This document shows positions 1-8,376 of a stretch of DNA of 64,000 nt, one piece after another. The stretch is from Salipiger bermudensis (GTDB taxonomy: Bacteria; Pseudomonadota; Alphaproteobacteria; Rhodobacterales; Rhodobacteraceae). A program made the position numbers and the translations under genes. The stretch spans positions 62,001-126,000 of the forward strand of contig NZ_JAHVIA010000002.1 of assembly GCF_019801965.1 (NCBI RefSeq), given 5' to 3'. How positions within the stretch are numbered: the first letter of the stretch is position 1; each line of letters opens with the position of its first letter. Under the pieces are notes generated by a model that was given only the letters and a program-made list of their open reading frames with translations, was not told where the DNA came from and did not search any database.

Positions 1-173
1 ACGTTATCACCTTCGACCGGGTCACCCCCACCGATGCGCTGCTGGCGCCGGAGGGCATCCTTGCGCGCTGCCTCGCCACGCTGCCGGCAGAGAAAACCGG
101 CCTCGGGGCGCTGCTGCTCGACATTCTCGACCCGTGCAGCCCGGTGCGGCTGCGGGAGGTGCAAGATGCATGA
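1..173 (+). CDS. hupK: HupK-like hydrogenase maturation protein, C-terminal end only
   Basis: Only the last 56 or so codons are in the window (reading frame from base 3, TGA at 171-173). The tail has the motif [12 protein letters not shown], which resembles the DPCxxCxxH end of [NiFe]-hydrogenase large subunits without the second Cys and the His. HupK of Rhodobacter is known as a large-subunit-like accessory protein with such a degenerate end, thought to help assemble the active site. It lies directly before hypA and overlaps it by 8 bases, which is the order of the Rhodobacter capsulatus hup/hyp cluster. The name rests on position and a short tail, so it is likely rather than certain. Confidence 0.62.
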   Translation, partial: VITFDRVTPTDALLAPEGILARCLATLPAEKTGLGALLLDILDPCSPVRLREVQDA

Positions 174-507
174 AATGTCGCTCTGCGAGGGCATCCGCCG
201 GGTCGTCGACCAGGCCGCTGCGGCGCCGGAGATCCAGCGCGTGACCCGCGTCCGGCTTGAGATCGGCCGCTTCGCCGGGGTCGAGAAACCGGCGCTGGAA
301 TTTGCCTGGGAGGTCGTGATGCGCGGCTCCAAGGCCGAGGGCGCGGCGCTCGAGATGATCGACCTGCCGGGCCGCGCGCTCTGCTATGACTGCATGGAGA
401 CGGTGGAGATCGCCCACCGGCTCGATCCCTGCCCGACATGCGGCGGCGGAAAGCTGATGCCCGACGGGGGCGACGAAATGAGAATCAAGGATATGGAGGT
501 CATCTGA
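166..507 (+). CDS. hypA: HypA, nickel-insertion protein for hydrogenase
   Basis: A 113-residue protein, the usual HypA length. It starts MHEMSL, with the His2 that binds nickel in the family, and carries the structural zinc site as two CxxC pairs in the second half (CYDC near residue 70 and CPTC near 92). HypA works with HypB to deliver nickel to the hydrogenase large subunit in the cytoplasm. I chose the ATG at 166 over an in-frame upstream ATG because MHE is invariant in the family. It overlaps hupK by 8 bases and its TGA shares one base with the hypB ATG, so the genes are translationally coupled. Confidence 0.95.
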   Translation: MHEMSLCEGIRRVVDQAAAAPEIQRVTRVRLEIGRFAGVEKPALEFAWEVVMRGSKAEGAALEMIDLPGRALCYDCMETVEIAHRLDPCPTCGGGKLMPDGGDEMRIKDMEVI

Positions 508-1385
508 TGTGCACGGTTTGCGGCTGCAGCGGCAGCACGGTCGACGGGCATTCGCACGATCACGGCGCGGGGCATACGCATGACCACGCCCATGGCCACG
601 CGCATGGACATGGCCATCACCATCACCACCACGATCACCACCACCATCACGGCGCCCATGGCGACATCCATTTCGGCACCGGCGCTGCCGGCGTCGCGGT
701 GGGCAACATGAGCCAGGAACGGCTGATCGAGATCGAGACCGGCATCCTGTCGGAAAACGACCGCTACGCTGCGGCCAACCGTGCCCGGCTGGCGCGGCAG
801 GGGGTCTTCGCGGTCAACCTCGTCTCTTCGCCCGGTTCGGGCAAGACCACGCTGCTCTGCGCCACCATCCGCGCCATGGGGGGCGATGTCGCCGTCATCG
901 AGGGCGACCAGCAGACCAGCAACGATGCCGACCGCATCCGCGAGACCGGGGCGCCTGCGGTGCAGATCAACACCGGCAAGGGCTGCCATCTCGACGGCCA
1001 CATGGTGGGCCACGCGCTCGATCACCTGCACCTGCACGACGAGGCCACGCTGTTCATCGAGAACGTCGGCAACCTCGTCTGTCCGGCGGCCTTCGATCTC
1101 GGGGAGGATGCCAAGGTGGCGATCCTGTCGGTCACCGAGGGCGAGGACAAGCCGCTGAAATACCCCGACATGTTCACCGCCGCGCGCATCGCGCTGCTGA
1201 ACAAGGTCGATCTCGCGCCGCATTGCGATGTCGATCTCGATCTCTACGAGGCCAACCTGCGCCGGGTGAACCCCACCATCGAGGTGATCCGGGTCTCGGC
1301 CCGCACCGGCGAAGGGCTCGACCAGTGGATCGGCTGGCTGCGCAGCGAGGCGCTCGCCAAGCGCCGCGCGCAGGCGACGGAGTAA
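507..1385 (+). CDS. hypB: HypB, GTPase and nickel-storage protein
   Basis: 292 residues. The N-terminus MCTVCGCS supplies a CxxCxC-type nickel site. It is followed by a very histidine-rich stretch with about 23 His between residues 15 and 55, as in nickel-storing HypB of rhizobia and Rhodobacter. The P-loop SPGSGKTT is near 108-115, the switch/Walker B region follows, and NKVD for guanine recognition lies near 233. HypB hydrolyses GTP while passing nickel with HypA. Start at 507 is set by MCTVCGCS and the TGATG overlap with hypA. It ends 5 bases before hupR. Confidence 0.96.
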   Translation: MCTVCGCSGSTVDGHSHDHGAGHTHDHAHGHAHGHGHHHHHHDHHHHHGAHGDIHFGTGAAGVAVGNMSQERLIEIETGILSENDRYAAANRARLARQGVFAVNLVSSPGSGKTTLLCATIRAMGGDVAVIEGDQQTSNDADRIRETGAPAVQINTGKGCHLDGHMVGHALDHLHLHDEATLFIENVGNLVCPAAFDLGEDAKVAILSVTEGEDKPLKYPDMFTAARIALLNKVDLAPHCDVDLDLYEANLRRVNPTIEVIRVSARTGEGLDQWIGWLRSEALAKRRAQATE

Positions 1386-1390
1386 GAGGG

Positions 1391-2881
1391 ATGTCGGGCG
1401 GCACGCTTCCCACCGTTCTGGTCGTCGATGACGAGCCGTTCTCGGTCGCCTCCATGCGCATGGCGCTGGAGGACGATTTCAACGTGCTCGAGGCCACCGA
1501 CGCCGAGGCGGCGTGGCGCCTGCTCGAGGAAAACTGGGTGCAGGTGGTGGTCTCCGACCAGCGCATGCCCGGCCGCACCGGGGTCGAGCTGCTCTCGGAC
1601 GTGCGCGACCGCTGGCCCGAGACGGTGCGCATCATCGTCACCGGCTACACCGAGAGCTCGGACATGATCGACGCCATCAACAAGGCGGGGATCTACCAGT
1701 TCATCACCAAGCCATGGCATCCCGAGCAGTTCCTGATGGCGGTGCGCAACGCGGCGCGGCTCTTCGAACTGAGCCGCGAGCACGAGCGCATGAGCCTCGA
1801 GATGCGCTACCTCGGCAACACCGCGACCCAGAAGATGCAGGCCAGGCGCCAGCAGGCGCAGGAGGCGGCGGGGTTCGACAAGGTGCTGCGCGGCACCGGC
1901 AGCCCGCTCAACCCGACCATCGCTCTTGCGCGGCAATATGCCAGCTTCGAGGTGCCGGTGCTGATCACCGGCGAGGCGGGCACCGGCAAGGGCGATCTGG
2001 CCCGCGCCATGCATTACGGCTCGCTGCGCGCCGACCGGCCGTTCTACAAGCTCAATTGCGCCGGCATGTCCGACGAGGTGCTGGCGGCCGAGCTCTTCGG
2101 CGCCAAGCGCGGCGCGGTGCCGGGCGCGGTGCAGGCGCGGGCGGGTCTGCTGCAGAAGGCCGATCGCGGCACCCTCTTTCTCAACGGCGTCGACGCGCTG
2201 AGCCCGGCGATGCAGCTGCAGCTCCTGCACCTCGTGACCGAGGGCAGCTTCCAGCCGGTGGGTGGGCACGAGACCCTGCAGAGCGGCGCGCGGCTGCTCT
2301 TCGGCACCCATCGCGACCTGCGCGCGATGATCCAGCGCGGCCAGTTCCGCAGCGACCTGTTCTTCGAGATGGCGGTGACCGAGCTTGCCATCCCAGCGCT
2401 GCGCAGCCGCGTCCCCGACATCCCGCTTCTGGCCGAGCGCATGTTGCACGAGGCGGCCGAGCTGCATGGCAAGCCGGTGCGCGGCATCGCCCGCCCGGCG
2501 CTGGCCTTCCTCGAGAGCTACGACTGGCCGGGCAACCTGCCCGAACTGCGCAACGAGGTGACCCGGATGCTGATCCTCGCGCAGGACATGACGCTGGGGC
2601 CCGAGCTGATCTCGCGCCACATCCTGCAGGCGGGCAATCACGGCGAGCGCGCCGAGGGGGCCGAGCTGCCGGCGAGCGGCACCGATCTCTGCACGCTGGA
2701 AGGCACGCTGAAGGAACGCGTCGAGCTGATGGAGATGCGCATCCTCGGCGAGACGCTGACCCGGCTGAAATGGAATAAGTCGAAGGCGGCGGCAGAGCTC
2801 GGGCTCAGCCGCGTCGGGCTTCGGGCAAAGCTGGACCGGTACGGCATCGAGCCGCACGCGTCCGTATCGGAGGAGGACTGA
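1391..2881 (+). CDS. hupR: HupR, NtrC-family response regulator of hydrogenase genes
   Basis: 496 residues with three parts: receiver domain (about 1-125, acidic pair D13/D14, phospho-acceptor D56 in VVVSDQRMP, Lys near 105), AAA+ domain (about 165-395) and a Fis-type helix-turn-helix at the end ([19 protein letters not shown]). The AAA+ part keeps a Walker A (GEAGTGKG) but the sigma-54 contact loop GAFTGA reads GAVPGA and the Walker B acids are lost (GTLFLNG where NtrC has GTLFLDE). R. capsulatus HupR is known to act with sigma-70 RNA polymerase, which fits these losses. Placement between hypB and hypC is the Rhodobacter order. The partner kinase HupT is not in the window. Confidence 0.93.
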   Translation: MSGGTLPTVLVVDDEPFSVASMRMALEDDFNVLEATDAEAAWRLLEENWVQVVVSDQRMPGRTGVELLSDVRDRWPETVRIIVTGYTESSDMIDAINKAGIYQFITKPWHPEQFLMAVRNAARLFELSREHERMSLEMRYLGNTATQKMQARRQQAQEAAGFDKVLRGTGSPLNPTIALARQYASFEVPVLITGEAGTGKGDLARAMHYGSLRADRPFYKLNCAGMSDEVLAAELFGAKRGAVPGAVQARAGLLQKADRGTLFLNGVDALSPAMQLQLLHLVTEGSFQPVGGHETLQSGARLLFGTHRDLRAMIQRGQFRSDLFFEMAVTELAIPALRSRVPDIPLLAERMLHEAAELHGKPVRGIARPALAFLESYDWPGNLPELRNEVTRMLILAQDMTLGPELISRHILQAGNHGERAEGAELPASGTDLCTLEGTLKERVELMEMRILGETLTRLKWNKSKAAAELGLSRVGLRAKLDRYGIEPHASVSEED

Positions 2882-2884
2882 GCC

Positions 2885-3193
2885 ATGTGTCTGGGCATTC
2901 CCGGCCAGATCACCGAGATCACCGACCCATACCGCCAGATGGCGATGGCCGATGTTTCCGGGGTCAAGCGAGAGGTGAGCCTCGCCCCGGTCGCCGACCG
3001 TCCGCTCGCGGACCTGGTGGGCGAATGGGTGCTGATCCACGTGGGCTTTGCCATGGCGGTGATCGACGAACACGAGGCCGCCGAGACGCTCGAGGCGCTG
3101 CGCGGCCTCGGCGAGGCGCAGGAGGCGCTCGAGGCGATGGAAGAGGGCGCACGGGCCTTTGACGAGCCCGCTAAGGTGGAGGCGGCACAATGA
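2885..3193 (+). CDS. hypC: HypC, hydrogenase assembly chaperone
   Basis: 102 residues, beginning MCLGIPGQI; Cys2 is the residue through which HypC carries the iron-cyanide group and binds the large-subunit precursor. The OB-fold core (GVKREVSLAPVAD, WVLIHVGFAMAVIDE) is intact. The C-terminus is a little longer and more acidic than in the shortest homologues. It starts 3 bases after the hupR stop and overlaps hypD by 4 bases (ATGA). It acts in a complex with HypD and HypE. Confidence 0.95.
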   Translation: MCLGIPGQITEITDPYRQMAMADVSGVKREVSLAPVADRPLADLVGEWVLIHVGFAMAVIDEHEAAETLEALRGLGEAQEALEAMEEGARAFDEPAKVEAAQ

Positions 3194-4332
3194 GATATGT
3201 CGAGGAATTCCGCGATCCCAAGGCCGCCAAGGGCGTTCTGGCGGCCATCGCCCGCGTCGCAGACGAGATCGGCGCGACCCGCGAAGCGCCCGTCCGCATC
3301 ATGGAGATCTGCGGCGGTCACACCCACGCGATCTTCCGCTACGGGCTCGACAAGCTGGTCCACGAGGGCATCGAGTTCATCCACGGCCCCGGCTGCCCGG
3401 TCTGCGTGCTGCCGATGAGCCGGGTCGACGAATGCGTCGAGATCGCCGAGCGTCCGGGTGTCATCTTCACCACCTTCGGCGATGCCCTGCGGGTGCCGGG
3501 CTCGCGCAAGTCGCTGATGCAGGCCAAGGCCGATGGCTGCGATATCCGCATGGTCTACTCGCCGCTCGACGCGCTCGAGCTGGCGCGGCGCAACCCCGAC
3601 CGCGAGGTTGTGTTCTTCGGGCTCGGCTTCGAGACCACCACGCCCTCGACCGCGCTGACCCTGCAGCAGGCTGCGCGCGAGGAGATCGCGAATTTCAGCG
3701 TGTTCTGCAACCACATCACCGTGCCGCCGCCGATCAAGGCGCTGCTCGACGATCCGCACATGAGGCTCGACGGCTTCGTCGGGCCAGGCCATGTCTCGAT
3801 GGTGATCGGCATCCACCCTTACGATTTCATCGCCCGCGATTACGGCAAGCCCATCGCCGTGGCCGGGTTCGAGCCGCTCGACCTGCTGCAATCGGTGCTC
3901 ATGGTGCTGGAGCAGATCCGCGACGGCCGCGCCGAGGTGGAAAACCAGTATGCCCGCGTGGTGCCCGAGCATGGCAACCCGGTCTCGCTTGCGGCCATCG
4001 CCGATGTCTACGAGGAGCGGCCGTCGTTTGAATGGCGCGGCCTTGGCGAGATCGACGCCTCCGGCCTGCGCATCCGCGCGGCCTATCGCGCCTGGGATGC
4101 GGAGGAGAAATTCGGCATCGGCTACGCGGTCGGGCGGAAAAAGATCGAGGAGCCCGAGGGTTGCGCCTGCGGCGCGGTGATGACGGGGCGGATCAAGCCC
4201 ACCGCCTGCCCGCAATTCGGCCGTGGCTGCACCCCCGACACCCCTCTGGGCGCGCTGATGGTCTCGTCCGAAGGCGCCTGCGCGGCGTACTGGACCTATG
4301 GCGGGGCGCGGGTGATGGAGCCGGCGGAATGA
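3190..4332 (+). CDS. hypD: HypD, iron-sulfur scaffold for Fe(CN)2CO assembly
   Basis: 380 residues, full length. Family motifs are all visible: CGGHTHAI near residue 41, HGPGCPVCVLP near 65-75, GFETTTP, NHxTVPP, GPGHVS, and the C-terminal [4Fe-4S] ligand region GCACGAVMTG...ACPQFGRGC. HypD is the redox scaffold on which the iron and its cyanide ligands are put together with HypC and HypE. The start overlaps hypC (ATGA, 3190-3193) and the stop overlaps the hypE start. Confidence 0.97.
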   Translation: MRYVEEFRDPKAAKGVLAAIARVADEIGATREAPVRIMEICGGHTHAIFRYGLDKLVHEGIEFIHGPGCPVCVLPMSRVDECVEIAERPGVIFTTFGDALRVPGSRKSLMQAKADGCDIRMVYSPLDALELARRNPDREVVFFGLGFETTTPSTALTLQQAAREEIANFSVFCNHITVPPPIKALLDDPHMRLDGFVGPGHVSMVIGIHPYDFIARDYGKPIAVAGFEPLDLLQSVLMVLEQIRDGRAEVENQYARVVPEHGNPVSLAAIADVYEERPSFEWRGLGEIDASGLRIRAAYRAWDAEEKFGIGYAVGRKKIEEPEGCACGAVMTGRIKPTACPQFGRGCTPDTPLGALMVSSEGACAAYWTYGGARVMEPAE

Positions 4333-5372
4333 ACATGGCCTCCAAACCTTCCCGCCTGCGCGGCGACCGCGTGACGCTGGCCCATGGCGGCGGCGGGCGC
4401 GCCATGCGCGACCTGATCGAAGAGGTTTTCACGGGGGTCTTCCGGCCCGAGAGCGGCGAGGACCAGGCTCGGCTCATGCATGACGCGCTGCAGGTCACGG
4501 GCGCGCGGCTGGCCTTCACCACCGACAGCTACGTGGTCACGCCGGTGGAGTTCCCCGGCGGCGACATCGGCAAGCTCGCGGTCTGCGGCACGGTCAACGA
4601 TCTCGCCGTGGGTGGCGCCGAGCCGCTCTGGCTCTCGGCCTCCTTCATCATCGAGGAGGGCTGCGAGATCGCGCTCCTGCGCCGCATCGTTGCCAGCATG
4701 GCGCGCGAGGCCGAGGCGGCGGGGGTGAAGATCGTTACCGGCGACACCAAGGTGGTCGAGAAGGGCTCCTGCGACACGGTGTTCATCACCACCTCCGGCG
4801 TCGGGGTGATCCCGGCGGGGCGCGATCTCGGAGCGGTGCATATCCGGCCCGGCGACGTGGCCATCGTCAACGGTGTGCTGGGCGATCATGGCGCGACGAT
4901 CCTCGCAGCGCGGGGCGACCTTGCGCTGTCGGCGCCGCTGCAGTCGGACTGCCAGGCGCTCGGGCACCTGGTGGCCGCCGTGGCGGAGGCCTGTCCGAAC
5001 CTGCGCGCGGCGCGGGACGCAACGCGCGGCGGGCTGGCCTCGGCGCTCAACGAGATGGCCGAGGCGGCGGGGGTGTCGGTGGAACTCGACGAGGCGGCGC
5101 TGCCGCTGCGCCCGGAGGTCAAGGGCATGTGCGAGATCCTCGGGCTCGATCCGCTCTACCTCGCCAACGAGGGTGCGCTGGTGCTCTTCGTGCCAGAGGT
5201 CGAGGCCGAGGCGGCATTGGCCGCGATGCGCTCGGTCGAGGCAGGGCGCGAGGCGGTGATCGTCGGACGGGCGGTGGAGAAGGGCAGCGTCCCGGTGCGG
5301 ATGCGTTCGGCCTTCGGCGGCACACGGATCGTCGACATGCTGGTCGGGGAGCAGTTGCCGCGGATTTGTTGA
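4329..5372 (+). CDS. hypE: HypE, carbamoyl dehydratase making the cyanide ligand
   Basis: 347 residues. Starts MNMASKPSRL then the AIR-synthase-like core LAHGGGGRAM, with the ATP site (TDSYVVTP, GTVNDLAVGG, TGDTKVVEKG). It ends in PRIC; the C-terminal Cys is the residue carbamoylated by HypF and dehydrated to a thiocyanate. HypF, which this reaction needs, is not in the window. Start taken at 4329 because it overlaps the hypD stop by 4 bases and gives the normal length. It is the last gene of the hyp run. Confidence 0.96.
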   Translation: MNMASKPSRLRGDRVTLAHGGGGRAMRDLIEEVFTGVFRPESGEDQARLMHDALQVTGARLAFTTDSYVVTPVEFPGGDIGKLAVCGTVNDLAVGGAEPLWLSASFIIEEGCEIALLRRIVASMAREAEAAGVKIVTGDTKVVEKGSCDTVFITTSGVGVIPAGRDLGAVHIRPGDVAIVNGVLGDHGATILAARGDLALSAPLQSDCQALGHLVAAVAEACPNLRAARDATRGGLASALNEMAEAAGVSVELDEAALPLRPEVKGMCEILGLDPLYLANEGALVLFVPEVEAEAALAAMRSVEAGREAVIVGRAVEKGSVPVRMRSAFGGTRIVDMLVGEQLPRIC

Positions 5373-5524
5373 GGGGTGCTACTGCTTGGGTGAGCACGCG
5401 GCATTTGAGCGTTGCCCCACGCGGAATCAAGGCCGCAGGCCGCCGCGCATCGGTCATGCTGAAAGCATCCATCAAGCTTGATCCTCGGAGCGTTGAGCTG
5501 CGCGGGATCAAGGCGCTGCAAGCG

Positions 5525-5691
5525 CCGCCGCGCATCGCCGGTCCGCCCCCCCCCCCCGGGCCGGCGATATGGTGACATCCGCGCACAGCTTTACATCCGC
5601 GCACAGCTTTGAGGTCTTTCGGACTTGGCTGGGATAAATCGAGGGATTCACCGGTTCGTTCGCCGCCCCGCGGACCGGCGATGCGCGGCGG
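5525..5691. repeat. 21-base perfect inverted repeat flanking a 125-base loop
   Basis: Positions 5525-5545 are the exact reverse complement of 5671-5691. The arms are very GC-rich. The loop contains the run of 12 C and the 18-base tandem duplication. It sits between convergent genes and could block read-through in both directions, but no T-tract follows either arm. Confidence 0.8.
5575..5610 (+). repeat. 18-base tandem duplication
   Basis: ACATCCGCGCACAGCTTT occurs twice head to tail (5575-5592 and 5593-5610) without a mismatch. The other repeat copy near 53340 does not have it, so it is probably a recent local duplication. Confidence 0.9.
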
Positions 5692-5744
5692 CGTCCCGAC
5701 GTTGAGCCCCCAAGAGAAGACGCCGTGCCGCGCGGTCTTTGCCT

Positions 5745-6500
5745 CTACCGTGCCACCACCACCGGACGGCCCTTGTGCTGCAACAGTTCGAAGGGCGTGT
5801 CGAACACGTCGCGCAGGGTCTCTTCGGTGAGCACCGACGCGCTCGCATCCTGCGCCATGATCCGCCCGTCCTTCATCGCCACGATGTGATCCGCCCAGCC
5901 GGCGGCGGCGTTGATGTCGTGCAGCACGATGACGATGCTGCGCGCGCCATCGCGCGACAGCCCGTGCAGCCGCGCCATCAGGTCGCGGGCGTGGCGCGGG
6001 TCGAGCGCGTTGAGCGGCTCGTCGAGCAGCATCCACGGCGTGTCCTGTGCGTAGGTCATCGCGATGAAGGCGCGCTGGCGCTGGCCACCCGAGAGCGTGT
6101 CGATGGTGCGATCGGAGAGCTCGGTCAGCGCGAAGGCCACCAGCGCGCGGTCCACGGCCTCCTCGTCGGCTCGGCAGGGCCGGCCCTGATGATGCGGCCA
6201 GCGCCCGAAGCTCACCAGCTCGCGCACCCGCAACCGGCTCACCAGCGCCGGCGATTGCTGCAGCAGCGCCACCGTCTTTGCCCGCTGCCGATGTGGTACC
6301 GAGAACGGGTCGATACCATTGATGCGCACGCTGCCCGAGGAGGGCTTCTCGAGCCCGGAGATGCAATGCAGCAGGGTCGACTTGCCGGCGCCGTTCGGGC
6401 CGATCAGCGCGGTGATGCCGCCGCACTCGATCCGGGTCGAGATGTCGTGCAGGATCGGGGTCGGTCCGGCATGGTAGCTCAGCGAGGAAATCTCGATCAT
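5745..6500 (-). CDS. Iron-siderophore-type ABC importer, ATP-binding protein
   Basis: 251 residues with Walker A GPNGAGKST (34-42), signature LSGGQRQ, and Walker B near ...WMLLDEPLNAL, then the H-loop in IVLHDINAAA. This matches the FecE/FepC/BtuD-like ATPases that drive uptake of ferric siderophores, heme or cobalamin. It overlaps the next permease gene by 4 bases. Together with the two FecCD-type permeases and the binding protein upstream it makes one complete importer transcribed on the minus strand. Substrate is inferred as a siderophore; heme cannot be excluded. Confidence 0.9.
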   Translation of the reverse strand: MIEISSLSYHAGPTPILHDISTRIECGGITALIGPNGAGKSTLLHCISGLEKPSSGSVRINGIDPFSVPHRQRAKTVALLQQSPALVSRLRVRELVSFGRWPHHQGRPCRADEEAVDRALVAFALTELSDRTIDTLSGGQRQRAFIAMTYAQDTPWMLLDEPLNALDPRHARDLMARLHGLSRDGARSIVIVLHDINAAAGWADHIVAMKDGRIMAQDASASVLTEETLRDVFDTPFELLQHKGRPVVVAR

Positions 6501-7441
6501 CGACGTCTCCGTTTCAGCACGAGGAAGAGGAACACCAGCCCGCCGAAGAACTCGACGATCACCGCCAGCGCCGACTGGCTGCCGAGGAGGCGCTCGAAGA
6601 GGAACTGGCCGGCGACGAGGATCAGCGCGCCGAGTATGGCGGCGGCGGGCAGCAGGACGGCGTGGCGGTGGCTGCCGGTGACCTGACGTGCAAGGCTGGC
6701 GGTGAGCAGGCCGAGGAAGGTGATCGGGCCGACGAGGGCAGTCGAGACCGAGACCATCGCCGCCATCAGCAGGAGCGCCGTCATCACCACGCGGTCATGG
6801 TTGAGCCCGAGCCCGCGCGCGGTGTCGCGGCCGAGCCCGGCCACGTCGAGCGCCGGGGCCATGCGCAGGGCCACCGCCATCGCCGCCAGCAGGACCACCG
6901 CTGAGAACGCCAGTTGCTGCGGGTCGACCCGGCCGAAACTGGCGAACATCGCCTGTTGCACCACGGCGAAATCCGACGGGTCCATCAGCCGCTGCACCAT
7001 GCTCGAGAGGCCGCGCAGCAGCACGCCGAGGATGATGCCGGTGAGGATCATGCGGGTGATGTCGCGCGCATCGCGGCGCAACAGCAGGCCGAAGAGCGCC
7101 ACGGAGGCGACGCCGAGGGCGGCGACCTCCATCAGGAAGCGCGGGCCTGCGGGCAGCGACGCGGCGCCGACGCCGCCGAGCAGCAGCACCAGCAGCGTCT
7201 GCATCAGCACGAAGAGCGCGTCGAAGCCGACGAGGCCCGGGGTCAGCAGGCGGTTGCCGGCGACGGTCTGGAACAGCACGGTGGCGGCGCCGGTGGCGGC
7301 GCCGACGCAGACCAGCGCGCCGAGCTTGGCGGCGCGGAGGCCGAGGATGAAACCCATCGGTGCGCGCAGCTGCCACGCCAGGAAGGCGCCGCAGAGCACC
7401 AGCAGCGCGAGGCCGAGCCAGAGGACGCGCCGCTCAGCCAT
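6497..7441 (-). CDS. FecCD-family ABC permease (second permease)
   Basis: 314 residues from the ATG at 7441 (MAERRVLWLG), with about nine hydrophobic segments and the family pattern AGNRLLTPGLVGFDALF near residue 65 and TGIILGVLLRGLSS in the middle. An in-frame ATG at 7462 would add MRPRGDV; I prefer 7441 because it leaves a short 8-base overlap with the upstream permease. It forms the inner-membrane channel of the importer with its neighbour. Likely a heterodimer, as in FecC/FecD. Confidence 0.85.
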   Translation of the reverse strand: MAERRVLWLGLALLVLCGAFLAWQLRAPMGFILGLRAAKLGALVCVGAATGAATVLFQTVAGNRLLTPGLVGFDALFVLMQTLLVLLLGGVGAASLPAGPRFLMEVAALGVASVALFGLLLRRDARDITRMILTGIILGVLLRGLSSMVQRLMDPSDFAVVQQAMFASFGRVDPQQLAFSAVVLLAAMAVALRMAPALDVAGLGRDTARGLGLNHDRVVMTALLLMAAMVSVSTALVGPITFLGLLTASLARQVTGSHRHAVLLPAAAILGALILVAGQFLFERLLGSQSALAVIVEFFGGLVFLFLVLKRRRR

Positions 7442-8369
7442 GACGTCGCCCCGGGGCCGCATGCAGAAGCCAGAGGAAGACGCCGGCGCCGAACACGGCG
7501 ACGACCGTCGCGGCGGGGATCTCGAAGGGATAGCGGATGGCCCGGCCGATGATGTCGGCGGTCAGCAGCAGCATGCCGCCGCCCACCGCGATCAGCGGCA
7601 GGTTGACGCGCAGGTTGTCGCCGCGCCAGCGCGCGATCAGGTTCGGCGCCACGAGCCCGACGAAGGGAAACGCACCCACGGTGACCAGCACCAGCGCGGT
7701 GATCACCGAGACCACCACCAGCCCCAGCGCGCGGGTCTGGGCATAGTCGAGCCCGAGGCTGCGGGCCTGCGCCTCGCCGAGCCCGAGGATGGTGATGCGG
7801 TCGGCCACCACGTAGAGCAGTCCGGCCAGCGCGGCGATCGCCCAGAGCCACTCGTAGCGCCCGATCATCACGCCGGAGAACTCGCCCAGTTGCCAGGCGC
7901 CGAGAAACTGCATCAGGTCGGTGGCCCAGGCGATGTAGACGCAGATGGCGCCGACGATGCCGCCATAGACGATGCCGACGATGGGCAGCAGCATCGGATC
8001 CTCGCGCGGCAGCCGGGCTGCCAGCGCGAGGTAGCCCGCCATGCCCAGCAGCGCGGCGGCAGCGGCGATCAGCATCTTGCCCGCCACCGCCATGCCCGGC
8101 GCGATCAGTGTCACCAGCAGCAGCCCCAGCATCGAGGCCTCCGGCGCGCCGGTGAGCGACGGCTCCACCAGCCGGTTCTGCACCACCTGCTGGACCACCA
8201 CCCCCGCCAGCGCGAGCCCGGCGCCGGCAAGAAGCGCCGCGGCGGTGCGCGGGATGCGGCTCACCATCAGCAGCCAGCCGGCGTCATCGCCGAACGAGGC
8301 CGCTCCGAGCGACAGGCTGGTCACGATCAGCGCGGCCAGCAGGGCGAAGGTGAGGGTCCAGAGGCGCAC
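7434..8369 (-). CDS. FecCD-family ABC permease (first permease)
   Basis: 311 residues, starting with a hydrophobic helix (LWTLTFALLAALIVTSLSL). The FecCD hallmarks are present: RIPRTAAALLAGAGLALAG near 38-56, QNRLVEPSLTGAPEASMLG, and the C-terminal half with GLVAPNLIARWRGDN. It is a partner of the next permease. It lies 7 bases downstream of the binding-protein gene. Confidence 0.9.
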   Translation of the reverse strand: MRLWTLTFALLAALIVTSLSLGAASFGDDAGWLLMVSRIPRTAAALLAGAGLALAGVVVQQVVQNRLVEPSLTGAPEASMLGLLLVTLIAPGMAVAGKMLIAAAAALLGMAGYLALAARLPREDPMLLPIVGIVYGGIVGAICVYIAWATDLMQFLGAWQLGEFSGVMIGRYEWLWAIAALAGLLYVVADRITILGLGEAQARSLGLDYAQTRALGLVVVSVITALVLVTVGAFPFVGLVAPNLIARWRGDNLRVNLPLIAVGGGMLLLTADIIGRAIRYPFEIPAATVVAVFGAGVFLWLLHAAPGRRHG

Positions 8370-8376
8370 GGCGGGA

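Larger units (their letters stand above)
5415..5695 (+). repeat. Interspersed intergenic repeat, copy 1
   Basis: Two blocks match copy 2 at 53247-53430 nearly base for base: 5425-5468 (AATCAAGGCCGCAGGCCGCC onward to GAAAGCAT) and 5611-5649 (GAGGTCTTTCGGACTTGGC onward to GGGATTC). A weaker third block (around CCGGCGAT at 5561-5568) and a fourth (5662-5693) keep the same order. Copy 1 is longer because of extra sequence between the blocks, including the 18-base tandem duplication. Nature unknown; no transposase is near. Confidence 0.75.
5373..5744. other. Gene-free gap with repeat copy, tandem duplication and long inverted repeat
   Basis: No coding sequence is convincing here. The gap lies between convergent hypE and the ABC ATPase gene. 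It holds copy 1 of an interspersed repeat (about 5415-5695, second copy near 53247-53430), a run of 12 C (5546-5557), a perfect 18-base tandem duplication (5575-5610) and the two arms of a 21-base inverted repeat (5525-5545 and 5671-5691). The inverted arms could form a large hairpin that separates the two transcription units. Confidence 0.7.

Noticed and set aside
1244..4215. Long minus-strand frames opposite hupR, hypC and hypD
   Set aside because: They copy the codon periodicity of the plus-strand hyp genes and have no start sites or motifs.
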